Below, piece after piece: positions 58,603-64,000 of a DNA stretch of 64,000 nucleotides. The stretch lies in NCBI RefSeq assembly GCF_033406955.1, contig NZ_CP137734.1:4774001-4838000 (forward strand). Direction: 5' to 3'. The stretch is from Streptomyces violaceoruber. GTDB lineage: Bacteria; Actinomycetota; Actinomycetes; Streptomycetales; Streptomycetaceae. Under the pieces are notes generated by a model that did no database searches, was not told where the DNA came from, and saw only the letters and a list, made by a program, of their open reading frames with translations. Every line of letters begins with the position of its first letter. The stretch's first letter is position 1. The position numbers were made by a program, and so were the translations under genes.

Positions 58603-58649
58603 GCGAATCTCCGTTGCTCCCCGGCATGCGGTCGCCTACCGTCCCGGTC

Positions 58650-59576
58650 ATGCTGCCCCCGGTGGAAACGGACGACGAGTGGGACGCGGTCGTCCCCGAC
58701 GAGACGGTGATGCGCCCCGGTGCGGCCGGCCTGTGCGCACGCCTTGGGCTCGCGGACGCACCGCTGACCCGCTTCCCGGACGGCTCCCGGCCGGTCTACG
58801 CGGTGGGCGACGAGCACGTGCTCAAGCTGTTCCCGGGAGCCGCCGCGCAGGACGGCATCGCGGAGGGCCGCGTCCTCACCCACCTCCAGGGACGCCTCCC
58901 GACACCGACCCCCCGGATCCGTGACTTCGGCCCCTGCGAGAACGGCTGGCAGTACGTCCTGATGTCCCGCCTCCACGGCGAGAACCTGGCCGGCGCCTGG
59001 GACCGCGTGCCCCGCGACCACCGCGAACGGCTCGTCACCGAGGTCGGGGAAACCCTCGCGGTACTGCACTCCCTCGACCCCGGCCCCCTCGGGGACGTCC
59101 TCGGCCCCGGCGACTGGGGCGCCTTCCTGGACCGCCAGCGAGCCGGCGCCGTGCGACGGCAGCGCGCCCACGGGCTGCCGGCCGGCTGGCTGGAGCAGAT
59201 CCCCGACTTCCTGGCCTCGGTCCCGCTGCCGCGCGACCCGGACGGCTGCCTGCTGCACACCGAGGTGATGCGACAGCACCTCATGGTCGACCCCGACGGG
59301 TGGCGGCTGACCGGGCTCTTCGACTTCGAACCCGCCATGATCGGTGACCGCGCCTACGACTTCGTGGGCGTCGGCCTGTTCGTCACCGGCGGCGACCCGG
59401 ACCTGCTGGCCCGCCTGGCCAAGGCGTACGGCCGCAGCTTCGACCCGTCGGTACTGCTCGCGTACACGCTGCTGCACGTGTACAGCGACCTCCCCTGGTA
59501 CCTGCGCGAACTGCCCGTACCCGGCGCGGAAACACTCCCGGCGCTCGCGGAGGCGTGGTTCGGCACGCCGGGGTGA
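58650..59576 (+). CDS. APH-fold phosphotransferase-like protein
   Basis: A 308-residue protein of the aminoglycoside phosphotransferase fold: YAVGDEHVLKLFPGAAAQDG holds the ATP lysine, HGENLAGAWDRV, LAVLHSL, the catalytic-loop equivalent LLHTEVMRQHLMVDPDG, and the metal loop FDFEPAMIGDRAYDFVG. The Asp and Asn of the HxDxxxxN catalytic loop are replaced by Glu and His, so kinase activity is doubtful. The start is the ATG at 58650; ATG 58626 is in frame. No clear ribosome-binding site. Confidence 0.88.
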   Translation: MLPPVETDDEWDAVVPDETVMRPGAAGLCARLGLADAPLTRFPDGSRPVYAVGDEHVLKLFPGAAAQDGIAEGRVLTHLQGRLPTPTPRIRDFGPCENGWQYVLMSRLHGENLAGAWDRVPRDHRERLVTEVGETLAVLHSLDPGPLGDVLGPGDWGAFLDRQRAGAVRRQRAHGLPAGWLEQIPDFLASVPLPRDPDGCLLHTEVMRQHLMVDPDGWRLTGLFDFEPAMIGDRAYDFVGVGLFVTGGDPDLLARLAKAYGRSFDPSVLLAYTLLHVYSDLPWYLRELPVPGAETLPALAEAWFGTPG

Positions 59577-59588
59577 CGCGCGCCCCGG

Positions 59589-61103
59589 TCAGTGACTGCC
59601 GGTGAGTTCGCCGGTGAGCCTGCCGTGGAGGTCGGCGCTCGGGGTGTTCAGGCCGGTGATCTCGACGCTCTTGCCGCGCTGCCCGTACTTCGTCTCGATC
59701 GCGTCCAGGGCGGCCACCGAGGAGGCGTCCCAGATGTGGGCGGCGGAGAGGTCGATGACGACCCGGTCCGGGTCGCCCGCGTAGTCGAACTGGCCGACGA
59801 GGTCGTTGGAGGAGGCGAAGAACAGCTCTCCGGTGACCCGGTAGACGACCGTGGTGCCGTCGGGGTCCGTGACGGCGGTGACCTGGGCGAGGTGGGCGAC
59901 GCGCCGGGCGAAGACGACCATGGCGGTGACGGTGCCGACGACGACGCCGATGGCGAGGTTGTCGGTGGCGACCACGACGATCACGGTGATGACCATGACG
60001 GCGATCTCCCCGGCGGGCATCCGCTTCAGGGTCTTGGGCGCGACGGAGTGCCAGTCGAAGGTGCCGAAGGCGACCATGACCATGACGGCGACCAGAGCGG
60101 CCATGGGGATGTCGGAGACGACCGGGCCGAAGACGATGCACAGCACCATCAGGAACGAACCGGCGAGGAAGGTGGAGACCCGGGTACGGGCGCCGGACAC
60201 CTTCACGTTGATCATGGTCTGGCCGATCATGGCGCAGCCGCCCATGCCGCCGAAGAAACCGGTGACGATGTTGGCGACGCCCTGGCCGATGGACTCGCGG
60301 GTCTTGGAGGAGTGGGTGTCGGTGATGTCGTCGACGAGCCTGGCGGTCATCAGCGACTCCATCAGGCCGACCAGCGCCATGGCGAGGGCGTAGGGCGCGA
60401 TGGTGGTCAGGGTGTCCAGGGTGAAGGGCACATCGGGCAGGCCCGGCACCGGCAGCGAGGACGGCAGCTCGCCCTTGTCGCCGACGGTGGGCACCGCGAT
60501 CCCGGCGGCGACGGTGATCACGGTGAGGATGACGATGGACACCAGCGGGGCCGGGACCACCCTGGTGACCTTCGGGAAGAACACCATCAGCGCCAGGCCG
60601 CCGACGATCAGCGGGTAGACCGGCCAGGGCACGTCGTGCATCTCCGGCACCTGCGCCATGAAGATCATGACGGCGAGGGCGTTCACGAAGCCCGTCATCA
60701 CCGAGCGGGGCACGAACCGCATGAGCTTGGCCACGCCCACCGCGCCCAGGACGATCTGGAAGACACCGGCCAGGATGACGGTCGCGATCAGGTAGCCCAG
60801 GCCGTGTTCCCGGTTCATCGGCGCGATGACGAGCGCGACCGCGCCGGTGGCGGCGGAGATCATCGCGCGGCGACCGCCGACGATCGAGATCGTCACGGCC
60901 ATGGTGAAGGAGGCGAACAGACCGATCGCCGGGTCGACACCGGCGATGATCGAGAAGGAGATGGCCTCCGGGATCAGCGCCAGGGCGACGACGAGGCCGG
61001 CCAGGATCTCGGTGCGCCAGACCTTCGGATCGTTCAGCCAATCCGGCTTGAGGGCGCGCAGCCGCGCGGCCGGGGTCGTGGGAGTCACAGCAGCAGAAGA
61101 CAA
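59589..61103 (-). CDS. SulP-family anion transporter with STAS domain
   Basis: A 504-residue membrane transporter for sulfate or bicarbonate-type anions. Twelve or more helices include EILAGLVVALALIPEAISFS, FSIIAGVDPAIGLFASF, the SulP signature region, and FFGGMGGCAMIGQTMINV. The C-terminal STAS domain spans ~400-485 (VVYRVTGELFFASSNDL; VVIDLSAAHIWDASSVAALD). I prefer the TTG at 61103 over the GTG at 61088 because AGG lies upstream of it. It is divergent from a MerR regulator with a palindromic operator between them. Confidence 0.92.
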   Translation of the reverse strand: MSSAAVTPTTPAARLRALKPDWLNDPKVWRTEILAGLVVALALIPEAISFSIIAGVDPAIGLFASFTMAVTISIVGGRRAMISAATGAVALVIAPMNREHGLGYLIATVILAGVFQIVLGAVGVAKLMRFVPRSVMTGFVNALAVMIFMAQVPEMHDVPWPVYPLIVGGLALMVFFPKVTRVVPAPLVSIVILTVITVAAGIAVPTVGDKGELPSSLPVPGLPDVPFTLDTLTTIAPYALAMALVGLMESLMTARLVDDITDTHSSKTRESIGQGVANIVTGFFGGMGGCAMIGQTMINVKVSGARTRVSTFLAGSFLMVLCIVFGPVVSDIPMAALVAVMVMVAFGTFDWHSVAPKTLKRMPAGEIAVMVITVIVVVATDNLAIGVVVGTVTAMVVFARRVAHLAQVTAVTDPDGTTVVYRVTGELFFASSNDLVGQFDYAGDPDRVVIDLSAAHIWDASSVAALDAIETKYGQRGKSVEITGLNTPSADLHGRLTGELTGSH

Positions 61104-61495
61104 GGAGATGCGTACCTGTCGTGCTCGGGCACACCCACGGGCAGGCCGGGCGTGCGGCAAGGGCGCGCGGGGGGCCGGGTCGGCACCCCGCGGGCGACCC
61201 GCGGAGCGGGCCGGAAGTCTGGGGGGGCGAGGGACGCAGGGCAGGGCCGACGCGGACCGGCCGGGCTGCTCACATCCAGGGGCGAAGGGTCACGGCGGGC
61301 ACGCGGCGGCGATCGGCTTCAGGGGCTCGCGCACGCTCTCTCCCGCGGGAAACGGATCTTCGCCGGGGGCGTCATCGGCCCCGGAACGGCAGGGCGGGGC
61401 AGCAGGGGCCGCCCTCACCGTCGACAACTCTACCCTAACGTTAGAGTAGAGGTCGGCGGGCCGACGGACCGACGCGAAGAGCCAGGAGAACAACG
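61104..61495. other. 392-base divergent region between sulP and merR; no gene seen
   Basis: It holds the promoters of both genes. The merR-proximal part (61428-61451) is the AT-richer operator listed next; TTAGAGTAGAGG-type sequence here can serve as promoter elements. The sulP-proximal part is GC-rich with no recognisable element. Confidence 0.6.
61428..61451. promoter_or_regulatory. MerR-type palindromic operator
   Basis: A 24-base inverted repeat with CTCTAC at the left, CTAACGTTAG in the centre (61435-61444) and GTAGAG at the right; two positions break symmetry. It lies 45 bases upstream of the MerR start and is the expected binding site for that protein, controlling itself and probably sulP. 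Confidence 0.75.
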
Positions 61496-61948
61496 GTGGA
61501 CGACGTGGACGACGTGGACGACAGGCACATGCAGATCGGCGAGGTCGCCGCGCGGACGGAGCTGTCCCTGCGCACCATCCGGCACTACGAGGAGACCGGC
61601 CTGGTCATCCCCTCCGCCCGGTCCCAGGGCGGCTTCCGCCTCTACACCGAGACCGACGTCGCCCGGCTCATGGTCATCCGCCGGATGAAGCCCCTCGGTT
61701 TCACCCTCGAGCAGATGCGCGACCTGCTCGACGCCACCGACCGCCTGGACGGCGACGCCCCCCTCGACCCGGCCGAGCGCGCCGCCCTGCTGGAACGCGT
61801 CCGCACGTACCAGCAGGCCGCCGCCGAACAGGTGGAGAAACTCCGAACCCAACTGTCCCGCGCCGAGGACTTCGCCACCACCCTGACCGCCCGCCTGAAC
61901 CGAACGGCCCCGCCCGCCGGCACCCAGCCCGACGACGACACCCCCTGA
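61496..61948 (+). CDS. MerR-family transcriptional regulator
   Basis: A 150-residue regulator. A short Asp/Val repeat (MDDVDDVDD) precedes the winged HTH (MQIGEVAARTELSLRTIRHY; GLVIPSARSQGGFRLYTE), then a linker (RRMKPLGFTLEQMRDLLDAT) and a coiled-coil helix (LLERVRTYQQAAAEQVEKLR). No metal-binding cysteines are present at the C-terminus, so it is not a metal sensor of the MerR/CueR kind. The GTG at 61496 has AGGAGA six bases upstream. It is divergent from sulP. Confidence 0.94.
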   Translation: MDDVDDVDDRHMQIGEVAARTELSLRTIRHYEETGLVIPSARSQGGFRLYTETDVARLMVIRRMKPLGFTLEQMRDLLDATDRLDGDAPLDPAERAALLERVRTYQQAAAEQVEKLRTQLSRAEDFATTLTARLNRTAPPAGTQPDDDTP

Positions 61949-62005
61949 CCGGCGCCGCCCACGTCGAGCCCGACGCGCGGTGCGTGTCGCTGTTCCTCCG
62001 CGCCC

Positions 62006-62020
62006 GGCAGGATTCGCACC
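62006..62020. repeat. tRNA-3'-end-like direct repeat, left copy
   Basis: GGCAGGATTCGCACC (62006-62020) resembles the T-arm of a tRNA read on the opposite strand, with one change from the copy at 63448-63462 (GGCAGGATTCGAACC). The two bracket the toxin-antitoxin islet. The remainder of 61949-62041 shows only a T-run (62028-62033). Confidence 0.5.
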
Positions 62021-62041
62021 TACCCACTTTTTTGGGGCTCG

Positions 62042-62488
62042 TCAGATCTTCTCGACTCGAACGGAGTGTCCCGCGACGAGCCGGCTCATGTCGTCGGTGT
62101 CGGAGGTGAAGACGGTTGCCTCAGCTCCCTGCGCGGCTTCCTGCCCGGCCACGGCCGCCAGAATCGCGTCGATGGCGTACTTGTGCCCATGTAGGCCGGC
62201 GGTCTTCAGCATGTCGCGCGCCATGGCAATGACCCGGTCGTCCGTGTGCACGACGCGGATGCGGGACAGCGTCCAGTTCCACACGGACTGCCTCGACGCC
62301 TCGCGCGGGTCCCACGCCTCCAACGTCGTGAGCGCCGAGGTGACGATCGGAATGTCGAGCCGCGGAGCCGTCTTGATCAGCGCCGTCATCTCCCTATCGC
62401 CCTGAACCGCCTTGGACAGAGCCTCGGAGTCGAACACGAAGACGCGCTGCCTCGGCCGATGAACCCTAGCCCGGGCGTTGCGACTCAC
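62042..62488 (-). CDS. vapC: PIN-domain toxin VapC
   Basis: A 148-residue PIN-domain ribonuclease. Acidic metal-ligand positions are FVFDSEALSKA (Asp), SALTTLEAWD (Glu), KYAIDAILAAVA (Asp) and FTSDTDDM (Asp). VapC proteins cut tRNA or rRNA when freed from their antitoxin. Its GTG start overlaps the antitoxin stop by four bases, the usual coupling. It is part of a small islet at the right end of the window. Confidence 0.92.
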   Translation of the reverse strand: MSRNARARVHRPRQRVFVFDSEALSKAVQGDREMTALIKTAPRLDIPIVTSALTTLEAWDPREASRQSVWNWTLSRIRVVHTDDRVIAMARDMLKTAGLHGHKYAIDAILAAVAGQEAAQGAEATVFTSDTDDMSRLVAGHSVRVEKI

Positions 62489-62751
62489 GCGGCCTCGCCC
62501 GAAGGCGATCGCTGCTCGTCATGCCAGCCGTCGATGGCGGCGATGCGGTCCAGCGCTGCCTGCTGCTCGTCATCCGTCACGGCGCCGTGCTCCTCCTCGA
62601 GTCGTCCGGCCAGCTCGCGCAGTCGGTCCATGGCGTCCTGATGAGCGGCGGCGGCCGCGATATATCCGGACACTCCGCGTGTGTCGACGCGCTCCTTGAT
62701 CGACTCCACCAGCTCTTCCGGCACGGTGATGGTGATCTTCCGGGTTGCCAT
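62485..62751 (-). CDS. vapB: Ribbon-helix-helix antitoxin VapB
   Basis: An 88-residue antitoxin. The N-terminal ribbon-helix-helix (RKITITVPEELVESIKERV; GVSGYIAAAAAHQ) binds DNA; the C-terminal acidic helix (EEEHGAVTDDEQQAALDRIA) would neutralise the toxin. The ATG at 62751 lies inside a 15-base palindrome that is the likely operator, so the VapBC complex can repress its own promoter. Confidence 0.9.
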   Translation of the reverse strand: MATRKITITVPEELVESIKERVDTRGVSGYIAAAAAHQDAMDRLRELAGRLEEEHGAVTDDEQQAALDRIAAIDGWHDEQRSPSGEAA

Positions 62752-62763
62752 ACTTAAAGTATG
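62749..62763. promoter_or_regulatory. Palindromic operator over the vapB start codon
   Basis: CATACTTAAAGTATG is a perfect odd palindrome centred on 62756. It includes the vapB start codon and is the AT-rich type of site bound by ribbon-helix-helix antitoxins. Confidence 0.65.
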
Positions 62764-62790
62764 CCACGTTCGCTCGGCCTCAAGGCCGGG

Positions 62791-63086
62791 ATGGTGGCCC
62801 GAGATCGAGCCCGAAGTGCGGGATTTGGCTGGCGCTGCTTCCGTTCCGCCTGTACCGACGAGTCGAGGACAAGACGGACCGACTGCTGGACGAGCCGGCG
62901 ACGCTCAGAGAGCCGTACGCATCCCGTACTGGCGCGCGCCCGGACAACGGTTCGTGCTGCTGACGGTCTTCCGGAAGACGAGAATGCGCGAGGCAGCAGA
63001 AATCGAGTGCGCACACCAGGTCCAGAAGGTCTGCGAGGCCCAACAAGGCCACGGAGCACATCTACGAGCGGCGCAAGGAGAGCTGA
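62791..63086 (+). pseudogene. Decayed RelE/HigB (Gp49-type) toxin gene
   Basis: Pieces of one RelE-family protein appear in successive frames. EIEPEVRD is followed after a frame change at the TTT of 62825-62830 by WLALLPFRLYRRVEDKTDRL, LDEPATLREPYA. Then, after a deletion of about 20-25 residues, comes RIPYWRAPGQRFVLLTVF, RKTRMREAAEIE, with a second late shift to TEHIYERRKES and a stop at 63084-63086. At least three frame changes and a deletion make it non-functional. Confidence 0.75.
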
Positions 63087-63408
63087 TGAACCACAGCACG
63101 TGGAGGACGCGTCGGACTGGTCGGCTCGAGGGCGAGGCGGTGGAGTACGACCAGGAGTATGTCGACGCCCGCCTGGCCGGCGACCTCGGGCAGGCGGTGT
63201 ACGACCGGCGGATCGAGCTGGGGCTCTCCCGGACGGAGCTGGCCGAGCGGGCAGGGATGACCCAACCCCAGGTCTCCCGGATGGAGGGGGCGACACTGTG
63301 CCGACGCTCCCGCTGCTGCGGCGCCTGGCCAAGGCCTTGGACGGCACACTGAACCTGACCATTGACGAAGGCGACTCACGCGTCACCTTCACCCCGCACG
63401 CCGCCTGA
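63086..63408 (+). pseudogene. Frameshifted XRE antitoxin gene (HigA-like)
   Basis: The first frame, from ATG 63086 (sharing bases with the toxin stop, TGATGA), reads YVDARLAGDLGQAVYDRRIE, LGLSRTELAERAGMTQPQVS and RMEG. It then changes frame at the G-run of 63284-63289 and continues as TVPTLPLLRRLAKALDGTLN, LTIDEGDSRVTFTPHAA. A single-base deletion explains the break. The HTH itself is intact, so a truncated product might still bind DNA, but the pair with the decayed RelE gene is dead. Confidence 0.75.
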
Positions 63409-63440
63409 ACCGACGCCGGGCACCTACGAAAGACTTCCGG

Positions 63441-63478
63441 TGCCTTCGGCAGGATTCGAACCTGCGATGCCCGCTTTG
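63441..63478 (-). tRNA. tRNA 3'-end fragment, probable attachment-site remnant
   Basis: On the minus strand the sequence ends as GCAGGTTCGAATCCTGC (T-arm, 63465-63449) followed by CGAAGGC-A, the 3' acceptor strand, as I remember it from Streptomyces tRNA(Arg). AAAGCGGGC before it resembles the 3' side of an anticodon stem. No 5' half is found: the sequence beyond 63480 does not fold with it. A 3' half-tRNA is what tyrosine-integrase elements leave at one end. 63488-63586 holds nothing further. Confidence 0.6.
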
Positions 63479-63586
63479 AGAGTTAGATCTACAGCCCTCC
63501 CTGGGGCCGTAGGTGGCAGGCCCGACGGTCGTTCGGGGGCGCTGCTGTATGCCGCCGTCCCGCCTTGCTGACGTCAGCGTTGGATG

Positions 63587-63787
63587 TCAGCGAAACAGTT
63601 CCGGAACTGGGCAGCTCTCCAACACTTCCTCCGGCCGGTCCGCCCACTGCCACCATGTGTGCCGATCGGCGCATCGCCAGACAGACCGGCACACCCGCAG
63701 GCCGTCGTCGTCACGCTTGGACAGCACGAGACCGCCCGACTTCAGGGGCTGGCTGCACTCGGGACAGAGCTGGGCGTCGTCGGCCAT
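63587..63787 (-). CDS. Small zinc-ribbon-like protein
   Basis: A 66-residue protein beginning MADDAQLCPECSQPLKSGGL and containing CPEC and a later CRSVWRC pair followed by HTWWQW, consistent with a single zinc ribbon. Several relatives of this size exist in Streptomyces accessory DNA; the function is unknown. The ATG at 63787 starts at the conserved part; an in-frame extension upstream looks non-coding. It lies just outside the half-tRNA. Confidence 0.6.
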   Translation of the reverse strand: MADDAQLCPECSQPLKSGGLVLSKRDDDGLRVCRSVWRCADRHTWWQWADRPEEVLESCPVPELFR

Positions 63788-63982
63788 ACGGCGAACCTTA
63801 GGCCGGGCTAGCGGTTGATCGGGATCTCGCAGTGAACCGCGGGTACCACGGTGTCCGCCCAACGACGAGGGTTCCGCCGGTTGCGTCACATGGACCGGCT
63901 GTTCAGGAAGCGGCGCCCTGGTCGTCCTGATCGCGAGGGGCCGTCCGCGTTGATGTCGGACGTGGATGTGAGAAGGGGCCCA

Positions 63983-64000
63983 CCTCCGAAAATTCGGAGG
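63983..64000. terminator. Palindrome at the window end, probably half of a longer hairpin
   Basis: CCTCCGAAAATTCGGAGG is a perfect 18-base palindrome. The preceding GGGGCCCA suggests the stem continues beyond the window. 63788-63982 shows no gene. Confidence 0.55.

Noticed and set aside
59592-61688. Plus-strand frame of ~700 codons opposite sulP and merR
   Set aside because: Asp/His/Gly-rich antisense translation of a transporter gene; no conserved residues.

Overview
The window is high-GC chromosomal DNA of a Streptomyces-type actinomycete. Evidence for this is the uniform GC-rich codon use, many GTG starts, U-tail-less hairpin terminators and a conserved gene order: bdtA-like regulator, short basic bS22 peptide, rsbN-bldN, then rex-hemA-hemC-hemD and hemB. 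The species cannot be named from the sequence.

Left part, 1-28.8 kb, is mostly core genome. It opens with the end of a conserved gene, a small HTH regulator and bS22. An epimerase/acyltransferase pair follows, then the developmental sigma factor BldN with its anti-sigma factor RsbN. A sequence upstream of rsbN matches the BldN-type promoter as I recall it. Next is the redox-sensing Rex/heme operon, with a near-perfect Rex operator over the likely -35 box. About 5 kb of accessory genes separate hemD from hemB: an SDR, a TetR/oxidoreductase divergon, a nitroreductase-like/hemerythrin fusion, an SRPBCC protein and a decayed gene. Then come a lipoprotein, a membrane HTH protein, a methyltransferase, an aminotransferase, an acyltransferase and the divergent argS/lysS pair.

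Middle, 28.8-36.7 kb: a MITE-like element that reaches a stop codon, a DUF2637 membrane protein, two DUF3558 lipoproteins, RtcB, an SDR, a YnfA-like protein and a two-component flavin monooxygenase pair.

36.8-52.2 kb is the most interesting region, a dense group of genes that looks like a biological-conflict (immune-like) island. One operon encodes a membrane protein with a TIR-like C-terminal domain, a RipA-like membrane protein and a SLOG-like protein. Convergent to it is a SARP/BTAD regulator fused to a domain resembling the Thoeris ThsA Macro domain. A three-gene operon follows: a one-TM low-complexity protein, a two-TM protein and a TIR-like protein. The last two share an almost identical 24-residue Asn/Gly-rich motif, at the C-terminus of one and the N-terminus of the other. 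This is the arrangement expected of an amyloid-type signalling pair. Next come a flotillin and a 1772-residue AAA+ ATPase. The working hypothesis is that a membrane sensor nucleates a TIR enzyme through the motif, and that the NAD-derived product is read by the Macro-domain transcription factor.

Right part, 52.2-64 kb: a PAS-GAF-SpoIIE-HATPase phosphatase, two cobalamin genes (cobK, cobH), and a copper-type pair (DUF326 four-helix protein; DUF4396 protein with a CsoR-like operator). A CPA2 antiporter, an APH-fold protein and a SulP/MerR divergon follow. The right end is a small toxin-antitoxin islet with an intact VapBC and a frameshifted RelE/XRE pair, bracketed by tRNA-3'-end-like sequences.
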